Of a stretch of DNA of 64,000 bases, positions 48,551-56,814 are shown one piece after another. A program made the translations under genes and the position numbers. Position 1 is the first letter of the stretch, and each line of letters starts with the position of its first letter. Under the pieces are notes generated by a model, which saw nothing but the letters and a program-made list of their open reading frames with translations, was not told where the DNA came from and did not search any database. The stretch comes from Barnesiella propionica (GTDB lineage: Bacteria > Bacteroidota > Bacteroidia > Bacteroidales > Barnesiellaceae). The stretch covers positions 186,001-250,000 of the forward strand of contig NZ_JAOQJK010000001.1 in assembly GCF_025567045.1 (NCBI RefSeq), given 5' to 3'.

Positions 48551-49059
48551 ATTGTTAGTTCTGTCAGCTAAGTTACAAAAAATAGACTAATTACAACCAA
48601 CCCCACTGATTCCACTGCTTGCGCTCGATTGTTAGTTCTGTCAGCTAAGTTACAAAAAATAGACTAATTACAACTGGGCGGAAGACGAAGCCAATAGGGC
48701 GGAAATTGTTAGTTCTGTCAGCTAAGTTACAAAAAATAGACTAATTACAACTTCCGGAGACTGATAATAATGAGCAAGAATATTGTTAGTTCTGTCAGCT
48801 AAGTTACAAAAAATAGACTAATTACAACTGTTGGAAATGAGTGAAAACAAAAAAGAAAATTGTTAGTTCTGTCAGCTAAGTTACAAAAAATAGACTAATT
48901 ACAACTATGGTATGGGAAATTGTAGAATAAAAAATATTGTTAGTTCTGTCAGCTAAGTTACAAAAAATAGACTAATTACAACTTTATTTTTTATTTGGCT
49001 ATCTATAAACCAATTGTTAGTTCTGTCAGCTAAGTTACAAAAAATAGTCTAATTACAAC
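48551..49059 (-). CRISPR. CRISPR array, seven 47-bp repeats and six 30-bp spacers, type II-C-like, no cas genes nearby
   Basis: Repeats start at 48551, 48628, 48705, 48782, 48859, 48936 and 49013, each 47 bp. All six spacers are exactly 30 bp and differ from each other. On the plus strand the repeat begins ATTGTTAGTTCTGTCAGCTA and ends GACTAATTACAAC. Read leftward it begins GTTGTAATTAG, the usual start of Bacteroidota type II-C repeats, whose 46-48-bp repeats and 29-30-bp spacers have these dimensions. Six repeats are identical; the one at 49013 has one change (TAGTCT for TAGACT). A leftward terminator at 48445-48475 supports minus-strand transcription. The single degenerate repeat at the right end would instead suggest the distal end is there. 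No cas1, cas2 or cas9 occurs in the window. Confidence 0.95.
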
Positions 49060-49268
49060 GTAAACAGCCATTGTTTCATTAAAAAGAATATATATCGTGA
49101 ATTTAAACCCTCTTATTAAACTTACATATAACAGAACTTTTAACTCCTACAGCAACAGCATATGTAAAGTTATATTAACGGTTTATATACAACTGTAAAC
49201 AGGGCAATCTTGCCGTTAATAGATTTTATTCATAAATAGCTCTAAACACATAAATAACAGCCAAACCA

Positions 49269-49937
49269 TTACAAATCCTTCATACAAAAAACAACAATAA
49301 AATCAATATCTCTATTCTTACTAGTGAATTTTTTTTGTTCGTTATAAACATAAGATTTTATTATTTTAAATCCATTTTCACTTAATAAATCGTTTATTAT
49401 ATGTTCTTCAAAAAATGAAGTAAACCTTTCTATTCCTGCAAACTCATTTTCTTTAATGTAACATTCACCAATACCTTTTTTTACTGTAAAAAATAGAATT
49501 CCATTTTCTTTTAGTATATTATAAAATGATTTTAAAATACTGCTAAATTCTTGATAATAAAAATGGGATAATACAGCACAACACCATATACCATCAAAAT
49601 ATTCTTTTGATAATTTTAAATCAAGGATGTCCATTTTAAGAAATTCTATTTTACCAGAATTTGTTCTTTTACGAGCTATTTCTAATTGATTTTCCGTATT
49701 ATCTATGGCAATCACATTAAATCCCTTTTCAGAAAAAATTACAGCATCTCTTCCATTTCCACAACCTGCATCTAAAATATTACGACCGTTGATTAATTTA
49801 TTAAAAAAGTCCATTTCTTCATATAAAACCATATTTTCTCTCAACTCATAATATTTATCAGCTATTTCATTATAAGTTTCTATTAATTTTTTATTTTTTA
49901 TTTTTAAAACATCACAATTCTTTTTTTGAACTGGCAT
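49269..49937 (-). CDS. Class I SAM-dependent methyltransferase
   Basis: This 222-residue protein carries motif I DAGCGNG at 56-62 (NILDAGCGNGRDAVIFSEKGFNVIAIDNTENQLEIA region), the post-I acidic IAIDNT and motif II-like IEFLKMDILDL..FDGIWCCAVLSHF. It belongs to the UbiE/Tellurite-resistance-like group. The substrate is unknown. Its start overlaps the end of the two-TM gene by 26 bp, so the two are translated together. Coding GC is clearly lower than in flanking core genes, with many AAA/TTT/ATA codons, which suggests horizontal acquisition. It is directly downstream of the array's right flank. Confidence 0.87.
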   Translation of the reverse strand: MPVQKKNCDVLKIKNKKLIETYNEIADKYYELRENMVLYEEMDFFNKLINGRNILDAGCGNGRDAVIFSEKGFNVIAIDNTENQLEIARKRTNSGKIEFLKMDILDLKLSKEYFDGIWCCAVLSHFYYQEFSSILKSFYNILKENGILFFTVKKGIGECYIKENEFAGIERFTSFFEEHIINDLLSENGFKIIKSYVYNEQKKFTSKNRDIDFIVVFCMKDL

Positions 49938-50646
49938 AATAATTTAAGATTTTATCAAACCGCTTTATATAGTCTTTTATAAGTATTTTGCATTGTTTAG
50001 TATTACATTCCACATAAATAGGATCTATAACTCCTTGTCTGGAAGTAATCGTTTCATCAGGAAAATATATACCAGAGATCAATATCTCTTCATCAAAGAT
50101 CACTTGGTATTCAGTAGAATTAAAATTATATCTATATAAATATAACTTTTTTATATGCCCATTTTTTTTATAATCTATCCATTGTTTTATTGTCGTTTCG
50201 ATATTTCGTTCTTCATCTTTATTACGCTCATCAGCTAGTTCTTCTTCTGTAAACTTGCGAAGAAGCAAGTAACACGTATCTACTTCAATTTTTTTATCAT
50301 CATATATCTCAAAAATTTTTTTTGATGAATGTGCATATATTCTCAATTTTTTATATTTCTTCTTTTTTGAAGAAACATCATCTAAAGATTTAGTTAAAAT
50401 TTTATGTGTAAAAGTATCTTGCTTATTTAAAAGCAAATTTATAGAATCCTCTATATTCTGCGTTTTTTTATCAAAATAAACAAAAATAGTAGGAATTAAA
50501 GCTAAAACAAAGGCAAGGGTTCTTTCTTTTGAGAAGAAAGCTATTACAGCAGAATCGAACTTATCATAAAAGAAAAAATATACGATAAATACAATACAAA
50601 AAATAACATTCAAATATTTAATTGTAGTCGTTATTATTTTTCCCAT
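49912..50646 (-). CDS. Two-TM membrane protein of unknown function
   Basis: I do not recognise this 244-residue protein. Two hydrophobic segments (about residues 11-27 and 43-58) are followed by a roughly 185-residue cytoplasmic domain. The domain opens with a basic helix (SSKKKKYKKLRIYAHSSKKIFEIYDD), continues with CYLLLRKFTEEELADERNKDEERNIE and has a beta-rich second half (IKKLYLYRYNFNSTEYQVIFDEEILISGIYFP). The RIYAHSS strand followed by a charged helix recalls sensor domains of phospholipase-D-like fold seen in prokaryotic signalling or defence proteins, but I see no HKD motif. It overlaps the methyltransferase gene. Composition is very AT-rich. Confidence 0.8.
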   Translation of the reverse strand: MGKIITTTIKYLNVIFCIVFIVYFFFYDKFDSAVIAFFSKERTLAFVLALIPTIFVYFDKKTQNIEDSINLLLNKQDTFTHKILTKSLDDVSSKKKKYKKLRIYAHSSKKIFEIYDDKKIEVDTCYLLLRKFTEEELADERNKDEERNIETTIKQWIDYKKNGHIKKLYLYRYNFNSTEYQVIFDEEILISGIYFPDETITSRQGVIDPIYVECNTKQCKILIKDYIKRFDKILNYYASSKKEL

Positions 50647-51238
50647 ATCTCAGATTTTATTAAAAATTAATAACCTCAGTATTAATACACAAAAAAGCAA
50701 ATATATATATCATTCATACTATACATTTCAAAACTTTTATTATTAGCTATAAATTTACAAAATAATCTATATAAAAAAAATAAACATCAATAAAACATAA
50801 AAATATTTTTTTAATGGGACTAAAACCACTAATAATTTACGGTTTTATGTAACTTATAATATTTTGTTAAAATTAACCGTAAACCAATAACATTTATTCA
50901 AGATAAGTTACTACTCAAATCTTAATATAATAGAGATATCTATACAATATTCAAACAAAAATAAAAACTTGCAACAACTATTTTATCATGGCTAAAAATA
51001 ACTACAACCTATTACCCTGGTCATTATTCCAAAATCATTGTTTTCCATCCAAGACTATACATACTTCATATAAAAAGAATATATTTTAATGACCTATCTA
51101 TTTCAATATTCTATGTAACATCAATAGATTATACTACCCTACCACACAATAATATCCACAAAAAACAAAGAACCGATATTTAAAGAAATTTATTCAGAAA
51201 GAAACAAACTATATTACAAAAAAATATTCAAAATAATA
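50647..51238. other. AT-rich intergenic region
   Basis: About 590 bp of very AT-rich sequence with only short unconvincing reading frames. It presumably holds the promoter of the two-TM/methyltransferase pair. I see no repeat or RNA in it apart from the CRISPR-repeat-like unit at its right end. Confidence 0.5.
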
Positions 51239-51285
51239 ATTGGTAATTCTGCGGGTTAAATTCCAAAAGCCAGACTAATCACAAC
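51239..51285. repeat. Solitary degenerate CRISPR-repeat-like unit (tracrRNA anti-repeat candidate or relic)
   Basis: These 47 bp align without gaps to the array repeat at 35 of 47 positions. Both ends are conserved (ATTG.TA.TTCTG; AGACTAAT.ACAAC), and changes cluster at positions 14-18 and 31-33. A central bulge pattern like this is expected of an anti-repeat, but downstream I see no clear tracrRNA stem-loops or T-run on either strand. Confidence 0.6.
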
Positions 51286-51362
51286 CTGCATGAAGCTCTC
51301 GTTCTCCTCTATTTATCGCAAAGTTATTTCAACACAATTACATAAGATAATGCCCTGGGCCG

Positions 51363-51734
51363 TTACCTATCACATGTAAAGTACATCCAATCCGATTGTA
51401 TAAGATCTTGTTCACTATCATCCTTATCGTAAAATTTCACGTCAAAATGTCCGCAACCCAAATGTAATTCTTCATAGGATATAAAGATATCCGCATCCTC
51501 GTAATTTTGTATTGTTAAAGTCGTGCCAGCACTCACATAGCCATCGGTAGTTCTGTTGCTTTGGTTATAATAGACTAATTTTCCCCTTTCTTGATAATAG
51601 AAATAAGCAACCATCTTTATATTATGTCCTTTTCGGTGCAGTACATTTGTTTTAACATGCTTTCTCATACCATTTTCCGTATCATTATTATTGTAAACTT
51701 CTGTCCTAAAATAAACTATTCCTCCAAATTCCAT
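51363..51734 (-). CDS. Small beta-rich protein of a Bacteroidales hypothetical family
   Basis: This 123-residue protein shows the pattern of a common Bacteroidales domain found at the end of larger proteins: VYNNNDTENGMRKHVKTNV (compare NVYxNGxKGMxIHVKF), MVAYFYYQERGKLVYYNQSNRTTDGYVS, IFISYEELHLGCGHFDVKF and a final SDWMYFTC. It lacks the N-terminal partner domain or signal peptide usually seen, so it may be a truncated or free-standing copy. It starts 27 bp after the antiporter gene on the same strand and may be cotranscribed. Function unknown. Confidence 0.65.
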   Translation of the reverse strand: MEFGGIVYFRTEVYNNNDTENGMRKHVKTNVLHRKGHNIKMVAYFYYQERGKLVYYNQSNRTTDGYVSAGTTLTIQNYEDADIFISYEELHLGCGHFDVKFYDKDDSEQDLIQSDWMYFTCDR

Positions 51735-51761
51735 ACCGGACCCGACTAACCGATAACGGGA

Positions 51762-54029
51762 CTAATCCTGTTTAACATTGCCGGTTACCTGGGGACGAAT
51801 AGCCAGGAACGAAGGTAGCAGCTCGTAGAGACGGCTATCCGCTGCAAGTTCCTTACAAGCATCGTAACTCATGAATAATATATCTTTCTGAGGATAAAAC
51901 CGGGTATCGGGAGTCATCAAATGAGCTGTTTCCACCTGGCCGGCATATTCCGCTGCGGCAGCTTCAATTTTTTCTTCCAGTATTTTTTCCGATTCGGCGG
52001 CGGCATGGATATATATTTTTACTTTCGATACCCCGTTACTGAATATCGTACCCAGATAACCGAGCATAAAAAGATCGGCTTCACAACTAATTATGAAAAA
52101 ATAACGGGAAGCTCGCCTGAAATCCCGGTTTTCGAATACGGCAACGGGGCATTCCACCCGAGACATGATATTTTCTATCTTCCTGCGCAACAGGACGCCG
52201 GGAAGGTGCATTGGAGTGTTCCTCAACAAATTAAATAAACTGGAAATCAGCGGAATATTAAATCCGGCCTTATTCTCCGTATGGCTCTCCCCGGACATAA
52301 AACGGGGACCGGCTCCTAATAATAACAAATCGGTTGCCGCTTCATTGCCCAGTTTCACGATCTCCTGGTTCAATTTGTCCGTAACCTTGTACCGCTTATC
52401 TATTTTCAGATGCAACTTATTCGCTTCCTTCACGATAGGTTCGAAACTCTCCCGGGCATACTGCATGGCCTTGACCGGAGCCAGATCGGTTCCCAGGGTA
52501 TAGTGGGCGGCTACGACCTTCATCTGTTTCAGTTGCTTTCCGAAAAGGACGCGCGCTACATTCAGCAAAAGACGACCGCTATCGGGGCGCCCGAAGCAAA
52601 GCACCAAACGTTTGTATTTGTTAAGTTCCGGTTTATTCCGGTAAAGTTTCTCGATAAGAATGAGCAAAGGAGTGGTCATGAACGAAGTACTCAAGGCCAT
52701 AAGGACGAGTATCGCGAAAATCTCGGGGGGAAGGACTCCCATTTCACGCCCGATATTGAGGGCGACGAGCTCCATGAGTCCCCGGGTATTCATGAGCGTT
52801 CCTATGATAAGGCTGTCTTTCCAGGATTCTCCTACCGCACGGGCCGCCAGGGCACAGCCGCCCAGCTTTCCGGTTATAGAAACCAAAATGAACATCAGGC
52901 ATATTCCCCAAAGGGCGGGGGAATTTATCAGACCTATCTGTGTATTGAGTCCCGTATATGCAAAGAACAACGGGAGAAAAAGCACCGTAGCGATATCTTC
53001 CACTTTTTCCATCATTACTTTACGGAAACCGAAATTAACAGGCATAACCACTCCGGCCATGAATGCGCCGAACAAGGCATGTATTCCTATGACCTCTGTC
53101 GTTACCGATGAAATGATGAGCACCAGAAAAATAAAACCGACAAACGATTTGTTTATCACTTCTTTATTGGCATATAGCGCACCTATCTTTTTCAGGAAAG
53201 GCCGGGCAACCAGGAACATGAAGAGAATGTATGCGGCCGTAAGGCCTATCGTGTACAACGCGCTCACGAACGTACCGGCTTTGGCAATAGCTATCACGAC
53301 CGCCAGCAGGCACCAGGCCGTTACGTCGTCGTTCGCCGCCGAAGCGAGAGAAAGTATTCCTACGGGGGTATGCGTTTTGTTGCGTTCCTGTACGATACGG
53401 GCCAATACGGGAAAAGCCGTGATGCTCATCGAGATACCCAAAAAAAGGGCGAAAGGCAGGAAATCGGTCTGTCCCGCCGCATATTCTTCATATACCCAGA
53501 AAGATGATACTGTTCCCAGAAAAAACGGCACGACGATACCCGCATGGCTGATCACGAGCGTCTCGTTGATCTTATTTTTCAAAATGCCAAAATCCAGTTC
53601 CATCCCGATAACGAACATGAACAGGACGAGACCTATCTGGCTGACCAGCTCCAGATTGGGCAAGGAGCGGGCGGGAAACAATACGTCGGAAATACCGGGC
53701 CATAAATAACCGAGCAGCGAAGGCCCGAGTACGATGCCGGCGACGATCTCGCCGATTACGCCGGGCTGGCCTATATACTTGAATATACGGGAAAATATAC
53801 GGACAAAGACCAATATGATGATCATCTGAAACAGGAGCATCGCCAGGGGATGACTCATATTGCCGGCCATGATATTGAGGAAGATGTCGAAAGGCGAAGT
53901 ATCGGCTGACGGCGGTTGTTTCTGCAAATGGCTGAACCGCTCCCCGCTCGAGACGGCAAAATATATCAGGCTGCAAAAAACAACCATCATCACCGCATAC
54001 AGGGTATAATTCCTTCTGCTTTTACGCAT
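51762..54029 (-). CDS. Cation:proton antiporter, CPA2 family
   Basis: This 755-residue protein has one hydrophobic segment near the N-terminus (YTLYAVMMVVFCSLIYFAVSSG), then about 12-13 helices (residues 50-460) of the Na+/H+ exchanger fold. Motifs include GQPGVIGEIVAGIVLGPSLLG, the ion-site region LSLASAANDDVTAWCLLAVVIA (conserved adjacent aspartates) and GTLMNTRGLMELVALNIG. The C-terminal 290 residues form a cytoplasmic domain of alternating strands and helices (KRLVLCFGRPDSGRLLLNVARVLFG; ATDLLLLGAGPRF) that resembles universal-stress-like sensor modules of Bacteroidota CPA2 proteins. It probably exchanges K+ or Na+ for H+. There is no obvious nucleotide-binding RCK domain. Confidence 0.9.
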   Translation of the reverse strand: MRKSRRNYTLYAVMMVVFCSLIYFAVSSGERFSHLQKQPPSADTSPFDIFLNIMAGNMSHPLAMLLFQMIIILVFVRIFSRIFKYIGQPGVIGEIVAGIVLGPSLLGYLWPGISDVLFPARSLPNLELVSQIGLVLFMFVIGMELDFGILKNKINETLVISHAGIVVPFFLGTVSSFWVYEEYAAGQTDFLPFALFLGISMSITAFPVLARIVQERNKTHTPVGILSLASAANDDVTAWCLLAVVIAIAKAGTFVSALYTIGLTAAYILFMFLVARPFLKKIGALYANKEVINKSFVGFIFLVLIISSVTTEVIGIHALFGAFMAGVVMPVNFGFRKVMMEKVEDIATVLFLPLFFAYTGLNTQIGLINSPALWGICLMFILVSITGKLGGCALAARAVGESWKDSLIIGTLMNTRGLMELVALNIGREMGVLPPEIFAILVLMALSTSFMTTPLLILIEKLYRNKPELNKYKRLVLCFGRPDSGRLLLNVARVLFGKQLKQMKVVAAHYTLGTDLAPVKAMQYARESFEPIVKEANKLHLKIDKRYKVTDKLNQEIVKLGNEAATDLLLLGAGPRFMSGESHTENKAGFNIPLISSLFNLLRNTPMHLPGVLLRRKIENIMSRVECPVAVFENRDFRRASRYFFIISCEADLFMLGYLGTIFSNGVSKVKIYIHAAAESEKILEEKIEAAAAEYAGQVETAHLMTPDTRFYPQKDILFMSYDACKELAADSRLYELLPSFLAIRPQVTGNVKQD

Positions 54030-54536
54030 ATCCCTCGCATTAAAATTACTTCATCAAATATAGAGATAATTTTAGCGTAAAAACCAAAACTCCGGATAAA
54101 AAATCTCACCCTGAATTTCATCCCGTCTTTCTTAAAAACAAGTACAGACAGACAAAATCGAGGGTTCGCCAAAAGCGGAGAACAGACAAAAAGTCTCTGA
54201 TAAAAAAACGGCACAGGCGCCGCCATATTCTTTTTTCAGTATTCACCGCAATAAAAATCAGATACATAACTAAAAAAGACAGAATGATTTTGAAAAAATC
54301 ACTTGTAACTCCAGTGATTATTAATATTTATATAATATATATTTTATATTTAAATAAGAAAGCCTTCAGCAACCAGTTCCACACAGGGTCAAAAGAATAT
54401 AATACATTAATAATAAACATATTATAGATATATATTATTTGTAATTATAGTTTCAGGCCGGCGACTAAAAACTTCGTATTAACAACTTATAACCTATCGA
54501 AGTCCTTTATTGTATATAATTCTCGATTATAATATC

Positions 54537-54544
54537 TATATTTG
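54537..54544 (+). promoter_or_regulatory. -7 box before a candidate small RNA
   Basis: TATATTTG (perfect TAnnTTTG) in the 894-bp gap between the antiporter and ddh genes, with TTG at 54510-54512 (24-bp spacer, slightly long). No open reading frame follows. Confidence 0.5.
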
Positions 54545-54550
54545 TATATA

Positions 54551-54698
54551 TTAAATATTAAAATTCAGGAAGAGAAAAAAAATAGTTTTCTTAAAATGTT
54601 GTTCGGTGTTATTACTATACAACGGTAAGTGACAAGTGCGGGAGTAATATCCTATAAACTCATTTAAAAAACACATATGGGCCATATGTGTTTTTTTA
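54551..54698 (+). ncRNA. Candidate small RNA of about 150 nt
   Basis: The transcript would run from the perfect -7 box at 54537 to the strong terminator ACACATAT-GGGCC-ATATGTGT at 54671-54691 with TTTTTTT. Between them TATTACT (54610-54616) can pair with AGTAATA (54643-54649), and short GTTGT/ACAAC arms are also present. No protein can be read on the plus strand. I do not recognise a known RNA family. Confidence 0.45.
54665..54698 (+). terminator. Rho-independent terminator of the candidate small RNA
   Basis: Stem AAAAAACACATAT / ATATGTGTTTTTTT with loop GGGCC. It is nearly symmetrical, so it could also act leftward. Confidence 0.8.
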
Positions 54699-54880
54699 TT
54701 GCCCCGCCGCCAGGAAAACCGCCGATACCGCTTCCCTGTCCCGCCACATCAAAGCCGGCACGCTACAAGAGGCAAAAACGAGTACGAACTATTTGTAAAT
54801 AAAAACGTGTTTTTCCTATTTTTTGTTACACTATAAACAAAAAAGCGTGGAAAAATATTCATATAAACGTACAATAAGTA

Positions 54881-54888
54881 TATATTTG
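54881..54888 (+). promoter_or_regulatory. -7 box of ddh
   Basis: TATATTTG, a perfect match, 35 bp before the ddh ATG. Confidence 0.68.
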
Positions 54889-54923
54889 CATAACGATAAG
54901 TCAAATATAAAACTATATAAGAT

Positions 54924-55820
54924 ATGAAAAAAATAAGAGCAGCCATTGTCGGATACGGAAACATAGGCAAATATGTCCTGGAAGCGCTACAGGCCTCTCC
55001 CGATTTCGAGATCGCGGGTGTTATAAGACGCAATGTAACCGATGTCCCCGACGAACTGAAAGATTATCCCGTTGCAGGAACCCTGGACGGACTGGAAGAT
55101 GTAGCCGTCGCTATTCTATGCACTCCGACCCGCAAAGTGGAAGAATTTGCAGAGAAGGCTCTTAGCAGGGGAATCAATACGGTAGACAGCTTCGATATAC
55201 ATACCGAAATAGCCGGACTGCGTTCGCGGCTTAATACCATAGCCAAGAAATATAATTCGGTCGCCGTAACGGCTGCCGGATGGGATCCGGGCAGCGATTC
55301 GGTCATACGCGCATTGCTGGAAGCCTGTGCCCCGAAAGGAATCACTTACACTAATTTCGGTCCGGGTATGAGTATGGGCCATACCGTAGCAGTTAAAGCT
55401 ATTTCCGGCGTAAAAGCAGCACTCTCGATGACAATTCCTCTGGGAACGGGAATACACCGCCGCATGGTTTACGTCGAACTGGAGGAAGGACATCCGTTCG
55501 ATGAAGTGGCAAAAGCAATCCAATCGGATGCCTACTTTGCCCACGACGAAACCCATGTCATACAGGTAGACAGCGTAGACGATGTCAAAGATATGGGACA
55601 CGGCGTAAATATGGTCAGGAAAGGAGTATCGGGCAAAACCCAGAACCAGCGTTTCGAATTCCACATGAGTATCAACAACCCGGCTCTTACCGCGCAAATA
55701 CTCGTATCGGCGGCACGCGCCTCTATGTTGCAACGTCCGGGGTGCTACACCCTGATAGAAATTCCGGTGATCGACCTGTTATACGGCGACAGAGATACTC
55801 TTATCCGTCATCTTGTGTAA
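54924..55820 (+). CDS. ddh: meso-Diaminopimelate dehydrogenase
   Basis: Ddh makes meso-diaminopimelate from L-tetrahydrodipicolinate, NADPH and ammonia in one step, feeding peptidoglycan and lysine synthesis. The NADPH motif VGYGNIGKYVLEAL is at residues 9-22. VAILCTPTRKVEE and NTVDSFDIHTEI follow, then the substrate-binding TAAGWDPGSDSVIRALLEA and GPGMSMGHTVAVKAISGVK and the C-terminal QNQRFEFHMSINNPALTAQILVSAARA. Length 298 is slightly short of the ~320-residue Corynebacterium enzyme. It has its own promoter and lies 103 bp before lgt. Confidence 0.94.
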   Translation: MKKIRAAIVGYGNIGKYVLEALQASPDFEIAGVIRRNVTDVPDELKDYPVAGTLDGLEDVAVAILCTPTRKVEEFAEKALSRGINTVDSFDIHTEIAGLRSRLNTIAKKYNSVAVTAAGWDPGSDSVIRALLEACAPKGITYTNFGPGMSMGHTVAVKAISGVKAALSMTIPLGTGIHRRMVYVELEEGHPFDEVAKAIQSDAYFAHDETHVIQVDSVDDVKDMGHGVNMVRKGVSGKTQNQRFEFHMSINNPALTAQILVSAARASMLQRPGCYTLIEIPVIDLLYGDRDTLIRHLV

Positions 55821-55858
55821 AAAGAATATCTTTACCGGTATTCTCTGAAATATTTTTA

Positions 55859-55866
55859 TAACTTTG
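55859..55866 (+). promoter_or_regulatory. -7 box of lgt
   Basis: TAACTTTG (perfect TAnnTTTG). It overlaps an in-frame ATG at 55864, which therefore cannot be the lgt start. Confidence 0.68.
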
Positions 55867-55923
55867 CCCTGTCATTACCCTCCGGCAGGGCTTTGTTATT
55901 ACGATAAACTAACAAAATTCATA

Positions 55924-56775
55924 ATGCTCGATTTTATTACATGGACAGTCAACCCTTCCATCGTTCACCTGGGACCCTTCGAAATACGGTGGTACGGATT
56001 ATTTTTCGCAATAGGATTTCTCGCAGGTTATAAGATCATCGAAAAAATGTTCAAACACGAAAAGGTACCCGACGGATGGCTCGATAAACTGTTCATATAT
56101 GTAGTCGTTGCCACGATAGTGGGCGCGCGTCTGGGACATTGCCTGTTCTACGCCCGTGATTATTATATGGCACATCCGACCGAAATATTCAAGATATGGG
56201 AAGGCGGACTCGCCAGCCACGGAGGGGCAATAGGCATTATTATCGCTATCTGGATCTATTCCCGGCATGTCACCCGCCGCAACATGCTGTGGACTTTTGA
56301 CCGGCTGGTCATTCCCGTAGCATTGGTGGGGGCGCTTATCCGAACCGGAAACCTGATGAACCATGAAATTTACGGACATGTCACCAACCTGCCCTGGGGA
56401 TTTCGTTTTATAGACAACCTTCATGCATGGATGCAGGGAGCCGAACCTGTATTTACGGCTCCCTCGCATCCTACACAAATATACGAAGCCTTATGTTACC
56501 TAGCCCTTTTCGGCCTGCTTATGTATATGTACTGGAAACGAAACGCGGAAGAACGGCAGGGACTTATTTTCGGGGTATTTCTGACAGGTATATTCCTACC
56601 CCGTTTCCTTATAGAGTTTGTCAAAAACAATCAGGAAGCTTTTGAAGAAAACATGTTGCTGAATATGGGACAGTTACTGAGCATACCCTTCATTATAGCC
56701 GGTATATGGCTGATTGTAAGAGCGATAAAACGTCCCCGCACAGCTATTTCGTTCGCTACCCCGGGAAAGAAATAA
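55924..56775 (+). CDS. lgt: Prolipoprotein diacylglyceryl transferase
   Basis: Lgt attaches diacylglycerol to the lipobox cysteine of prolipoproteins, the first step of maturation of the many lipoproteins in this window. The start at 55924 (MLDFITWTVNPSIVHLGPFEIRWYGL) is the family form. Seven membrane helices can be traced. The signature is RTGNLMNHEIYGHVTNLPWGF with the essential Arg and Asn. GGLASHGGAIGIIIAIWIYSR and the late HPTQIYEALCYLALF region complete the active-site face. Length 283 is normal. The upstream in-frame ATG at 55864 is rejected because it lies on the -7 box. Confidence 0.95.
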   Translation: MLDFITWTVNPSIVHLGPFEIRWYGLFFAIGFLAGYKIIEKMFKHEKVPDGWLDKLFIYVVVATIVGARLGHCLFYARDYYMAHPTEIFKIWEGGLASHGGAIGIIIAIWIYSRHVTRRNMLWTFDRLVIPVALVGALIRTGNLMNHEIYGHVTNLPWGFRFIDNLHAWMQGAEPVFTAPSHPTQIYEALCYLALFGLLMYMYWKRNAEERQGLIFGVFLTGIFLPRFLIEFVKNNQEAFEENMLLNMGQLLSIPFIIAGIWLIVRAIKRPRTAISFATPGKK

Positions 56776-56814
56776 AGAAGAAATAAATATTTACATGAAA
56801 CGAAATGCGGATTT

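Noticed and set aside
52410..53709. Long plus-strand open frames of 233 and 349 codons
   Set aside because: Antisense shadows of the CPA2 antiporter gene; they lack any family pattern.
55864..55923. Upstream ATG of lgt
   Set aside because: It sits on the TAACTTTG -7 box, and the ATG at 55924 gives the conserved N-terminus.
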